Origin: an uncultured Eubacteriales bacterium
GTDB taxonomy: Bacteria > Bacillota > Clostridia > Lachnospirales > Anaerotignaceae
Length of the DNA stretch: 19,924 bases
Assembly: GCA_900546215.1 (NCBI GenBank)
Contig: URCD01000037.1
Coordinates: 1-19,924 of the forward strand
Direction: 5' to 3'
Shown here: positions 1-6,552 of the stretch, piece after piece
How positions within the stretch are numbered: position 1 is the stretch's first letter
Layout: every line of letters starts with the position of its first letter
Position numbers and translations under genes: made by a program
Notes under the pieces: generated by a model
The model's input: only the letters and a program-made list of their open reading frames with translations
Database searches by the model: none
Told to the model about the DNA's origin: nothing

Positions 1-526
1 TTTCTGATACATCACATACCGGAGCCAAATTTACGTTTATGCCGAGGGATTTTAAAAGAGCGCATTTTTCAGCCGTGTCACTGGTAATAAGCTCATAGCC
101 TCCTTCGTTAAAAAGCTGCTGGGGAGATTTGAAGGGCTCGCTTCTGTATTCACTAAACTTGCTTACACGGTTTACAAGACCGCCTTCCTCATCAACCCCT
201 ATAAGCATAGGAATATCAGATAAAGCCTGACATGAATTTATTGCTGCCTTAACACCTTCACTTGTCTTGTCTTTAAAATCCTTGGCAAAAAGAATATATC
301 CTCCAAGACTGTATTGTGAAGCGTCCTTGGGCGCCGTTTCATCATCCGGATAACGGACAAAAAACATCTGACCAATCTTTTCCTCCAATGTCATACTGTC
401 GAGTATATCCTGCGCTCTGTCTGCGGCGGCTGGGGGTTCGGCAGGAACGTTTTCCGCTTTTGCTGTACATGAGGTTATTCCGCCCATTAATGAAAATGCC
501 GTAATCAGAGATAAAATTTTTTTCAT
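1..526 (-). CDS. GH3 beta-N-acetylhexosaminidase lipoprotein (NagZ-like), partial
   Basis: Only the first 175 codons are present; the gene runs off the left edge. It starts at ATG 526-524, preceded on the minus strand by a GGAGG ribosome site (534-538). Residues 1-20 are a lipoprotein signal ending in the lipobox I-T-S-C with Cys20, so the protein should be exported and lipid-anchored. Residues 40-57 (DILDSMTLEEKIGQMFFV) and the block G-V-D-E-E-G-G-L-V-N-R at 110-120 match the N-terminal half of glycoside hydrolase family 3 beta-N-acetylhexosaminidases, where the equivalent D-Q-E-G-G-R-V-x-R lies in the substrate pocket. L-A-P-V-C-D-V at 168-174 is also typical. By family, these enzymes remove N-acetylglucosamine from muropeptides or chitin-like oligomers. 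The catalytic loop lies outside the window, so activity and exact substrate cannot be judged. Confidence 0.85.
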   Translation of the reverse strand, partial: MKKILSLITAFSLMGGITSCTAKAENVPAEPPAAADRAQDILDSMTLEEKIGQMFFVRYPDDETAPKDASQYSLGGYILFAKDFKDKTSEGVKAAINSCQALSDIPMLIGVDEEGGLVNRVSKFSEYRSEPFKSPQQLFNEGGYELITSDTAEKCALLKSLGINVNLAPVCDVSE

Positions 527-607
527 AAAATATCCTCCGGAAGTTTATATTTGTAATAATGCTGTCAAATGCTGAGTAAGTTTATTCATCCAGCTGCTGA
601 CTGTACT

Positions 608-616
608 ATTGTAACA
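608..616 (-). promoter_or_regulatory. Candidate extended -10 promoter for the GH3 lipoprotein
   Basis: Read on the minus strand this is TGTTACAAT, an extended -10 (TG-n-TACAAT). It lies about 82 bases before the GH3 start codon. No good -35 box sits 16-18 bases upstream. The same nonamer occurs on the plus strand in the nearer ftsH promoter. The call rests on the extended -10 alone. Confidence 0.35.
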
Positions 617-703
617 TATAAGAAGTTTAAATACTAATTAGAACTTATGTAATTATGCTATCTATTTCCTAATTGTCATTTTTATTTGCAATATTAATCT
701 GAG

Positions 704-732
704 TTGATATATATTTTTAAATATAGTATAAT
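704..732 (+). promoter_or_regulatory. Strong sigma-A promoter P1 upstream of ftsH
   Basis: TTGATA (704-709) and TATAAT (727-732) are separated by exactly 17 bases, one of the best consensus matches in the window. Transcription should start near 739, giving a leader of about 230 bases before ftsH, or a short separate RNA if the hairpin at 755-776 terminates it. Confidence 0.75.
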
Positions 733-754
733 AAAAAAATAATGTGTCTGTCCG

Positions 755-776
755 CACCCCCTCGTCAGAGGGGGTG
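755..776 (+). terminator. GC-rich 9-bp hairpin in the ftsH leader; terminator or attenuator
   Basis: CACCCCCTC (755-763) and GAGGGGGTG (768-776) form a perfect 9-bp stem with a GTCA tetraloop. It begins about 16 bases after the predicted P1 start. The following sequence is only moderately T-rich (TTTGGTACTGTTTTT), so it could be an imperfect intrinsic terminator or a stabilising 5' structure. Confidence 0.5.
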
Positions 777-869
777 TTTGGTACTGTTTTTGCTGTAAAA
801 TGTGAGCATTACACGATATTTGTATGCTGTATGTATAAAATATCATAAAATAATATATGTAATAATAGC

Positions 870-899
870 TTGATAATAAGTCATTAAGTATGTTACAAT
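870..899 (+). promoter_or_regulatory. Second promoter P2 for ftsH, extended -10
   Basis: TTGATA (870-875) and TACAAT (894-899) are 18 bases apart, with TG at 891-892 forming an extended -10 element. Transcription would begin near 906, leaving a short leader of about 65 bases to the ftsH start. Confidence 0.6.
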
Positions 900-958
900 A
901 ATCTAGTTTATAATAGGTAATTTATATGCTGCCTGCAGCAGTATTAAAATAACGTATT

Positions 959-964
959 GGGAGG
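959..964 (+). promoter_or_regulatory. Ribosome binding site that sets the ftsH start at TTG 972
   Basis: GGGAGG is followed after 7 bases by TTG (972-974). An upstream in-frame TTG at 957 overlaps this site and has no ribosome site of its own, so 972 is preferred. Confidence 0.75.
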
Positions 965-971
965 TAATAAA

Positions 972-2855
972 TTGAAGAAACAATGGCAGGGCGTACTGCT
1001 TTATGTGGCGATATTTTTTATAATAATTGCCATAATGGCTTTTTCTGGTTCGGGAAATACGGGATCAAATACAACTAATGTTGAGTATACCTATAACCAG
1101 CTTATTGAAGACCTTAAGGGAGAAAATATTGAATCAATAAATATCCAAAGACAGAATGATGTTGATAACTATGGTACAGCGTCCGTAACATTCAGCGATG
1201 GTACAGCCGCAAAGGTAATTATACCGTCGGTGTCCACATTTATGGATACTATGCATGATGCAGGTGCGGACGAAAGCTTGCTTACAACCACCACAAATAT
1301 GCCGAGCACTGGTATATTTATGGCTATTCTGCCTTCGATAATTATGATGGTAATCGCCATTATAATTTTCATGGTAATGTTTCAGAAGATGCAGGGCGGC
1401 GGTGGCGGAAAGATGATGTCTTTCGGAAAGAGCAACGCTAAGGTAACTGTTGATGACACAAATAAGATTACATTTGATAATGTAGCTGGACTTGAGGAGG
1501 AAAAGGGCGAGCTTCAGGAGCTTGTTGATTTCCTTAAGGACTCCAGAAAATATGTCGAGCTGGGCGCTAGAATTCCCAAGGGCGTTCTGCTTGTAGGACC
1601 TCCGGGTACAGGTAAAACACTCTTGGCAAAGGCTGTGGCAGGAGAAGCGGGAGTTGCGTTTTTCAGCATTTCAGGCTCAGACTTTGTTGAGATGTTTGTC
1701 GGAGTCGGTGCGTCACGTGTAAGAGATTTATTTGAGCAGGCTAAGAAAAATTCTCCATGTATCGTATTTATAGATGAGATTGACGCTGTGGGAAGACGCA
1801 GAGGCGCCGGACTTGGCGGCGGACATGACGAGAGGGAACAGACGCTTAATCAGCTGCTTGTTGAAATGGATGGTTTTGGAATTAATGAGGGAGTTATTGT
1901 AATGGCTGCAACAAACAGGGCCGACATACTTGACCCCGCTATACTCCGTCCCGGACGTTTTGACAGACAGGTATATGTCGGAAGGCTTGACGTAAAGGGC
2001 AGAGAAGCGATTTTAAAGGTACATGCCAAGGGCAAGCCCTTTGAGGATGGCGTTGATTTTGGTGTAGTAGCTAAAACAACATCAGGCTTTACAGGCGCTG
2101 ACCTTGAAAACCTTCTTAATGAGGCGGCTCTTCTTACTGCAAGGGCAGGCAAAAAGAAGATTGATATGGAGGAAATACAAAAGGCCTTCGTAAAGGTCGG
2201 AATTGGTACTGAGAAGAAATCCAGAATTATTTCTGAGAAGGAAAAGCTTATAACGGCTTATCATGAGTCAGGCCATGCAATTCTTTTTGAGGTTCTTGAC
2301 AAATGCGACCCCGTTCACAGCGTGTCTATAATTCCTACCGGCATGGCCGGCGGTTATACAATGCCGCTTCCCGGTGAGGATAAAATGTATATTACAAAGG
2401 GCGAGATGGAGCACGAAATCATAAGCTTTTTGGGCGGACGTGCCGCCGAGGAGCTTGTCCTCAAGGACATAACGACAGGAGCAAGCAACGATATTGAGCG
2501 TGCCACTGCTATGGCAAGAAGCATGATTATGAAATACGGCATGAGCGAAAAATTCGGACCTGTTCAGTATGGGGATGAGGGCGACGAGGTATTCATAGGC
2601 CGTGATATCGGACATACAAGAAACTACAGCGAAAATACAGCGGACGAGATTGACGCTGAGGTTAAGGGAATTCTTAACTTTTCCTATAACGAGGCTAAGA
2701 GGCTGTTGAATGAAAATATGGATATACTCCATGCTTCTGCAAAGCTTCTTATGGAAAAGGAGAAAATTACAGGAGACGAATTCAGAGCGCTTTTTAAAAA
2801 AGACGGGGGACAGATAACAGCCTCAACTGAGGAGTTACCGCAGACAAATATGTAA
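972..2855 (+). CDS. ftsH: ATP-dependent zinc metalloprotease FtsH
   Basis: This is the membrane-anchored AAA+ protease that degrades misfolded or unassembled membrane proteins and selected regulators. Taking the TTG at 972 (ribosome site GGGAGG, spacing 7) gives 627 residues, normal for the family. Residues 8-23 form the first membrane segment, an external domain follows, and a second membrane segment lies at about 114-138, ahead of a Gly-rich linker. The AAA+ module shows Walker A G-P-P-G-T-G-K-T at 209-216, the pore motif F-V-G, Walker B I-V-F-I-D-E-I-D and the second region of homology (ATNRADILDPAILRPGRFD). The zinc site is H431-E-S-G-H435, with Asp507 in TGASNDIERA as the likely third ligand. 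It is followed after 42 bases by a thioesterase gene with no terminator between them, so the two are probably co-transcribed. Confidence 0.97.
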   Translation: MKKQWQGVLLYVAIFFIIIAIMAFSGSGNTGSNTTNVEYTYNQLIEDLKGENIESINIQRQNDVDNYGTASVTFSDGTAAKVIIPSVSTFMDTMHDAGADESLLTTTTNMPSTGIFMAILPSIIMMVIAIIIFMVMFQKMQGGGGGKMMSFGKSNAKVTVDDTNKITFDNVAGLEEEKGELQELVDFLKDSRKYVELGARIPKGVLLVGPPGTGKTLLAKAVAGEAGVAFFSISGSDFVEMFVGVGASRVRDLFEQAKKNSPCIVFIDEIDAVGRRRGAGLGGGHDEREQTLNQLLVEMDGFGINEGVIVMAATNRADILDPAILRPGRFDRQVYVGRLDVKGREAILKVHAKGKPFEDGVDFGVVAKTTSGFTGADLENLLNEAALLTARAGKKKIDMEEIQKAFVKVGIGTEKKSRIISEKEKLITAYHESGHAILFEVLDKCDPVHSVSIIPTGMAGGYTMPLPGEDKMYITKGEMEHEIISFLGGRAAEELVLKDITTGASNDIERATAMARSMIMKYGMSEKFGPVQYGDEGDEVFIGRDIGHTRNYSENTADEIDAEVKGILNFSYNEAKRLLNENMDILHASAKLLMEKEKITGDEFRALFKKDGGQITASTEELPQTNM

Positions 2856-2897
2856 CCCATTTTAGTTTAAATAAAAAGAAGAGGGAGATGTTTTAAA

Positions 2898-3281
2898 ATG
2901 GATTTTGGTGTAAAAGAAGGTCTTAAAAACGTAAAAGAGTATGTTGTAGAGCCTAAGGACACAGCTGACGCAGTAGGCAACAAAGGCATTAACGTGCTTT
3001 CCTCACCCACAATGATTTTGTGGATTGAGCAGACATGTCTTGAGGCTGTTAAGCCCTTGCTTCCCGAAGGATATGAAACAGTAGGAACAGTATTTAACTT
3101 TCTTCACCTGGCAGCTACGCCTGTAGGCCAGAAGGTTAGAGTAGAGGCTGAGCTTACTGAGGTTGTGAAGGGAAGATCTCTTTCATTTGATATTAAGGTT
3201 TATGACGAAAAGGGTAAAATCTGCAAAGGCACACACGGAAGAGCCATTGTAAACAAAGAGCAGTTCTTCGGAAATCTTTAA
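2898..3281 (+). CDS. FlK-like hot-dog fold thioesterase
   Basis: This 127-residue cytoplasmic protein starts at ATG 2898 behind GAGGGAG. Its pattern matches the fluoroacetyl-CoA thioesterase (FlK)-like hot-dog family: L-S-S-P-T-M-I-L-W-I-E at 34-44, H-L-A-A-T-P-V-G at 70-77 and T-H-G-R-A at 112-116. By FlK spacing, Glu44 and His70 correspond to the catalytic Glu and His, and the catalytic Thr position is Ser36 here. Family members hydrolyse small acyl-CoA thioesters; fluoroacetate itself is an unlikely natural substrate in this organism. The gene lies 42 bases after ftsH and shares its transcript, ending at the hairpin at 3310-3340. The family is fairly sure; the substrate is unknown. Confidence 0.8.
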   Translation: MDFGVKEGLKNVKEYVVEPKDTADAVGNKGINVLSSPTMILWIEQTCLEAVKPLLPEGYETVGTVFNFLHLAATPVGQKVRVEAELTEVVKGRSLSFDIKVYDEKGKICKGTHGRAIVNKEQFFGNL

Positions 3282-3309
3282 TTTTGATCTGAACAATTTA
3301 TACCAAAGA

Positions 3310-3340
3310 CGGCACATCCTATTTTGGACGTGCCGCTTTA
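3310..3340 (+). terminator. Hairpin terminator after the ftsH-thioesterase unit
   Basis: CGGCACATCC (3310-3319) pairs with GGACGTGCCG (3326-3335) with one mismatch around a TATTTT loop. The tail CTTTA is short of T, so termination may be partial. Confidence 0.6.
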
Positions 3341-3359
3341 GGTTGGTTAGCATCTACCT

Positions 3360-3397
3360 GCCGGCGGCCGCTGTACATCAAAGGCCATGGCCCCGGC
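3360..3397 (+). repeat. GC-rich inverted repeat before the argF ribosome site
   Basis: GCCGG (3360-3364) plus GGCC (3366-3369) pair with GGCC (3389-3392) plus CCGGC (3393-3397), leaving one bulged C and a 19-base loop. The stem is all G-C in an otherwise AT-rich region and ends six bases before the AAGGAGG ribosome site of argF (3403-3409). It may act on transcription or translation of argF. No second copy was seen in the window. Confidence 0.5.
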
Positions 3398-3416
3398 GCA
3401 CTAAGGAGGAATTATT

Positions 3417-4361
3417 GTGGGTGTAAATTTAAAGGGAAGAAGTTTTTTAACGCTTAAGGACTACAGTAAGGAAGAAATCGAATATCTTATCGACCTTGCG
3501 ATAGAGCTTAAGGAAAAAAAGAAAAAGGGCATATTTGAAAAGCATTTGGAACATAAAAATGTCGCTCTGATATTTGAAAAGCCTTCTACAAGAACAAGAT
3601 GTTCGTTTACTGTGGGCTGTATAGATGAAGGCGCGCATCCTGAATATCTTGGAAAAAATGATATTCAGCTTGGCCATAAGGAGACTGTTGAGGATACGGC
3701 AAGGGTTCTTGGCAGAATGTTTGACGGAATAGAATTCCGCGGCTTTTCTCAGGAAGTAGTTGAGAAGCTGGCGGAATACAGCGGAGTCCCGGTTTGGAAC
3801 GGCCTTACTGACGAGGATCATCCTACACAGGTGCTTGCTGATTTTATGACTATGAAGGAAAAGTTCGGACATATTTCAGGCCTTAAATTTGTGTTTATAG
3901 GCGACGGCAGAAACAATGTGGCAAACGCACTTATGATTGGCTGCAGCAAGGTTGGCGTTGACTACGTTATAGCGGCGCCGAAATCACTCTGGCCTGATGA
4001 AAAGCTTGTCACAACGTGTAAAGCATTTGCAAAGGAAAGCGGAGCTTCAATTGAAATTACCGATGACCCTAAGGCGGCGGTTAAAAATGCTGACGTAATA
4101 TATACAGACGTATGGGTTTCAATGGGCGAGGAGGACAAGTCCGCTGAGAGAGTTGAGCTTCTTAAGCCATATCAGGTAAACAGGGAGCTTTTTGATGCAA
4201 CAGGTAAAGCCGATACAATTTTTATGCACTGTCTGCCGGCTGTTAGGGATTACGAGGTGACGAATGAAATAATCGAAGGCCCTATGTCTGTGGTGTTTGA
4301 CGAGGCTGAAAACCGTATGCATACAATAAAGGCGGTTATGGTTGCTACGCTTGGCAATTAA
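3417..4361 (+). CDS. argF: Ornithine carbamoyltransferase
   Basis: The enzyme joins carbamoyl phosphate and ornithine to give citrulline, the sixth step of arginine synthesis; the reaction can run in reverse in arginine breakdown. The start is GTG 3417, 7 bases after AAGGAGG, giving 314 residues, normal for the family. The carbamoyl-phosphate loop S-T-R-T-R is at 57-61, H-P-T-Q at 135-138, the ornithine-binding D-x-x-x-S-M-G at 231-237 and H-C-L-P at 271-274. The SMG loop argues for ornithine rather than aspartate or putrescine as acceptor. No other arginine gene is adjacent, so anabolic and catabolic roles cannot be separated by context. The gene is bracketed by hairpins on both sides, and I could not find a convincing promoter of its own in the 135-base gap. 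Confidence 0.95.
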   Translation: MGVNLKGRSFLTLKDYSKEEIEYLIDLAIELKEKKKKGIFEKHLEHKNVALIFEKPSTRTRCSFTVGCIDEGAHPEYLGKNDIQLGHKETVEDTARVLGRMFDGIEFRGFSQEVVEKLAEYSGVPVWNGLTDEDHPTQVLADFMTMKEKFGHISGLKFVFIGDGRNNVANALMIGCSKVGVDYVIAAPKSLWPDEKLVTTCKAFAKESGASIEITDDPKAAVKNADVIYTDVWVSMGEEDKSAERVELLKPYQVNRELFDATGKADTIFMHCLPAVRDYEVTNEIIEGPMSVVFDEAENRMHTIKAVMVATLGN

Positions 4362-4370
4362 TAAATTATT

Positions 4371-4396
4371 GAGGGGAGATTATCTCTCCTCTTTTT
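4371..4396 (+). terminator. Intrinsic terminator between argF and the DUF6145 gene
   Basis: GAGGGGAGA (4371-4379) and TCTCTCCTC (4383-4391) pair over 9 positions with one G-T, loop TTA, followed by TTTTT (4392-4396). The next gene's ribosome site GGGGTG (4401-4406) begins only five bases later, so this may be an attenuator rather than a full stop. Confidence 0.85.
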
Positions 4397-4413
4397 GCGC
4401 GGGGTGATATATT

Positions 4414-4776
4414 ATGGATAAAAAAGCGCTGGCAGGCGCCTCCAGAGAGAAACAAAAATATTTTTTTGAGCCGCAATTTAATGAGCTTCCTGATTCTATT
4501 AAGGAAGAGATAAGAAATATTTGTATTATTATGGCTGAAAGACTGGGCTGCACGTTTGTTATCTCATTTGAGAACGGCGGAGACATCGTATTTGATATAA
4601 TAAAAAATGAGAATGATTTTGATTTTGACGACATCGGGGCGGAGCTTGAAATAAAAAGCCTCCAGGCTGAGAAGAAAGAATTGATTAAATCTCTAAAACT
4701 GTGGTATGTTATAAACATGACGGAAGAAGGCAAAAAAATACGTGAAGAGATTCTAAAAAAGGAAACCGATAAATAA
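4414..4776 (+). CDS. DUF6145-like protein of unknown function
   Basis: This 120-residue soluble, acidic protein starts at ATG 4414 behind GGGGTG. It has no signal peptide or membrane segment. Visible features are an N-terminal A-S-R-E-K-Q-K-Y-F-F block, a central strand-rich part (F-V-I-S-F-E-N-G-G-D-I-V-F), an acidic stretch F-D-F-D-D-I-G at about 69-75 and a helical, charged C-terminus. From memory the pattern resembles the small DUF6145 family found mainly in Lachnospiraceae; this was not checked by search. It lies 23 bases before coaX with no terminator, so it is probably the first gene of the coaX-dusB-lipoprotein unit. No catalytic motif is recognisable and no function is proposed. Confidence 0.75.
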   Translation: MDKKALAGASREKQKYFFEPQFNELPDSIKEEIRNICIIMAERLGCTFVISFENGGDIVFDIIKNENDFDFDDIGAELEIKSLQAEKKELIKSLKLWYVINMTEEGKKIREEILKKETDK

Positions 4777-4784
4777 TAGATGAA

Positions 4785-4790
4785 AAGGAG
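4785..4790 (+). promoter_or_regulatory. Ribosome binding site placing the coaX start at ATG 4800
   Basis: AAGGAG ends 9 bases before ATG 4800 but only 3 bases before the alternative GTG 4794. The spacing favours ATG, which also gives the usual MLLVIDVGNTN N-terminus of the family. Confidence 0.75.
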
Positions 4791-4799
4791 TGTGTGGAT

Positions 4800-5588
4800 A
4801 TGCTGTTGGTAATTGATGTAGGCAACACGAATATAGTGCTTGGGGTTTACAAAGGCAAAAAGCTTATTGCCAGCTGGCGCATGACTACGTCAAACAGTCA
4901 GACCGCCGATGAAATAGGAATATTTGTACACTCGCTTTTTGATTACTCCGAGGTTGACGCGAAGGAATTGGACGATATAATTATTTCCTCGGTTGTACCA
5001 AATATTATGTACTCCCTTGTGCATGGCCTTGTTAAATATTTTCATATTCAGCCAATAATTGTGGGGGCGGGTATGAAAACTGGAGTTAACCTTCTTATGG
5101 ATAATCCAAAAGAGATGGGCTCTGACAGAATAGTGAAGCTGGTTGCGGCTTATGAAATATACGGCGGGCCGGCCATTGTAATAGATTACAGTACGGCTAC
5201 CACATTTGATGTAATAAGCGATAAAGGGATATTTTTAACGGGAATAACGGCGCCAGGCATACAGGTGTGTGTGGACGCGCTTATAGAAAGCACAGCCCAG
5301 CTTCCCAACGTGGAAATTAAAAAGCCGAAATCAATAATTGTTAAAAATACCGTTGGAAGCCTTCAGGCCGGAATTGTTTACGGACACATAGGCGAGACAA
5401 AATATATAATTGAGCAGATTAAAAAGGAGCTTGAGCTGCCTGATATAAAGGTTATAGCAACAGGAGGCATGGCTAAAATAATGGAAAGCAACGAAACGCT
5501 TTTTGATTATATAGACCCATTGCTTACGCTTAAAGGGCTGCGCATTGTATACGAAAAAAATAAGAAAACAAAGGCAGAGAAAAAGTGA
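4800..5588 (+). CDS. coaX: Type III pantothenate kinase
   Basis: CoaX phosphorylates pantothenate with ATP, the first step of coenzyme A synthesis, in the cytoplasm. The protein has 262 residues, normal for type III. It begins with the ASKHA-fold phosphate loop D-V-G-N-T-N at 6-11. G-S-D-R at 107-110 contains the probable catalytic Asp109, and D-Y-S-T-A-T-T-F-D at 129-137 is the second phosphate motif, followed by G-I-T-A-P-G-I at 148-154. The usual second motif is D-x-G-T-A-T-T; here the Gly position is Ser131. The stop codon overlaps the dusB start by four bases (GTGA), so translation is likely coupled. Coupling coaX with dusB is a common arrangement in Firmicutes. Confidence 0.95.
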   Translation: MLLVIDVGNTNIVLGVYKGKKLIASWRMTTSNSQTADEIGIFVHSLFDYSEVDAKELDDIIISSVVPNIMYSLVHGLVKYFHIQPIIVGAGMKTGVNLLMDNPKEMGSDRIVKLVAAYEIYGGPAIVIDYSTATTFDVISDKGIFLTGITAPGIQVCVDALIESTAQLPNVEIKKPKSIIVKNTVGSLQAGIVYGHIGETKYIIEQIKKELELPDIKVIATGGMAKIMESNETLFDYIDPLLTLKGLRIVYEKNKKTKAEKK

Positions 5589-6541
5589 GAATTGGTAATA
5601 TAGAATTAAAAAACAATGTATTTCTCGGTCCAATGGCCGGCATAACGGACAGGCCGTTTAGAACGCTGTGTCATGAGATGGACTGTGGGCTTGTATACTC
5701 TGAAATGGTAAGCGCCAAAGGAATATTTTACAATAATGAAAATACAAAGGAGCTGCTTGATATAGGGCTTGACGAAAAGCCGGCTTCAATACAGCTATTT
5801 GGCTCCGACCCGGAAATTATGGGGGCCATGGCCAAAAGGATTGAATATATCAACGCAGACTTTGTAGACATAAATATGGGGTGCCCTGTGCCCAAGGTTG
5901 TGAAAAACGGGGAAGGCAGCGCTCTTATGAAAACGCCCGAGCTGGCCGGCAAGATAATAAGGTCAATGGCGGAAAGCCAAAATAAGCCTGTTACGGTCAA
6001 AATAAGAAAGGGCTTTGACGACAGAAGTATAAATGCCGTTGAGGTAGCCAAAATTGCCGAGGAAAACGGAGCGGCGGCCGTAGCCGTGCATGGCAGGACC
6101 AGGGAACAGTACTACAGCGGGAAGGCTGACTGGGATATTATAAAAAAAGTTAAGGAAGCTCTGTCAATTCCGGTTATTGGAAACGGGGATATTTTCTCAC
6201 CGGAGGACGCTGAAAGAATGCTGGATTATACAGGCTGTGATGCCGTTATGATAGCAAGAGGCGCTCAGGGCAATCCGTGGATATTTAAAAGGACGGTCCA
6301 TTATCTCAAAACAGGAGTTCTTTTAGACCCGCCCTCTCCCAAAGAAAGAGTGGATGTTGCTTTGCGCCATGCCAGAATGCTTATCGGCTATAAGGGTGAA
6401 TATATTGGCGTCAGACAGATGAGAGCCCATATGGCCTGGTATATAAAGGGCGTAAAAGGCGCCTCGGCAATCAGGGATAAAATTAATCATACAGAGACCT
6501 ATGAAGAAATAGAAGAAATATTAAATAAAATAGAATTTTAA
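5585..6541 (+). CDS. dusB: tRNA-dihydrouridine synthase
   Basis: This FMN enzyme reduces uridines in tRNA loops to dihydrouridine using NADPH. The start is GTG 5585, overlapping the coaX stop in GTGA with only a weak ribosome site, which points to translational coupling. The 318 residues show G-P-M-A-G-I-T-D at 15-22 (FMN-barrel start), N-M-G-C-P-V-P-K at 97-104 with catalytic Cys100, K-I-R-K-G at 139-143, H-G-R-T at 169-172 and G-N-G-D-I at 199-203 (phosphate binding). All key positions are present. The G-C-P-V-x-K signature and overall length fit the DusB branch typical of Firmicutes, though the position modified in tRNA cannot be fixed from sequence. Confidence 0.93.
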   Translation: MRIGNIELKNNVFLGPMAGITDRPFRTLCHEMDCGLVYSEMVSAKGIFYNNENTKELLDIGLDEKPASIQLFGSDPEIMGAMAKRIEYINADFVDINMGCPVPKVVKNGEGSALMKTPELAGKIIRSMAESQNKPVTVKIRKGFDDRSINAVEVAKIAEENGAAAVAVHGRTREQYYSGKADWDIIKKVKEALSIPVIGNGDIFSPEDAERMLDYTGCDAVMIARGAQGNPWIFKRTVHYLKTGVLLDPPSPKERVDVALRHARMLIGYKGEYIGVRQMRAHMAWYIKGVKGASAIRDKINHTETYEEIEEILNKIEF

Positions 6542-6552
6542 GGGGAATTATT

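Larger units (their letters stand above)
527..956. other. Divergent intergenic region between GH3 lipoprotein and ftsH
   Basis: This is 430 bases of strongly AT-rich DNA without a credible ORF. It holds a candidate minus-strand promoter (608-616), two plus-strand promoters (704-732 and 870-899) and one GC-rich perfect hairpin (755-776). An imperfect dyad with TGTAA/TTACA arms lies at 794-813. I see nothing tRNA-like or repeat-like in the remainder. Confidence 0.7.

Noticed and set aside
316..504. A 62-codon plus-strand frame opposite the GH3 gene
   Set aside because: It lies entirely within the minus-strand GH3 coding region, which has a lipobox, a ribosome site and family motifs. The plus frame has none.
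563..568. Perfect TTGACA on the minus strand ahead of the GH3 gene
   Set aside because: No -10 box lies at 16-18 bases; the nearest AT-rich match is about 13 bases away, too close for a normal promoter.
794..813. Imperfect TGTAA/TTACA dyad resembling a catabolite-response element
   Set aside because: It lacks the central CG and correct spacing of cre sites, and the two halves are unequal. There is too little to call an operator.
3364..3392. NotI-like (GCGGCCGC), BsrGI-like and NcoI-like sites close together, resembling a vector polylinker
   Set aside because: The order and spacing do not match a cloning linker I know, and the flanks continue as a natural gene junction with the argF ribosome site. 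The GC-rich inverted repeat explains the composition.
3417..4361. Putrescine or other carbamoyltransferase instead of ornithine carbamoyltransferase
   Set aside because: The D-x-x-x-S-M-G loop and H-C-L-P motif are those of ornithine carbamoyltransferase, and no agmatine-deiminase-type genes are nearby.
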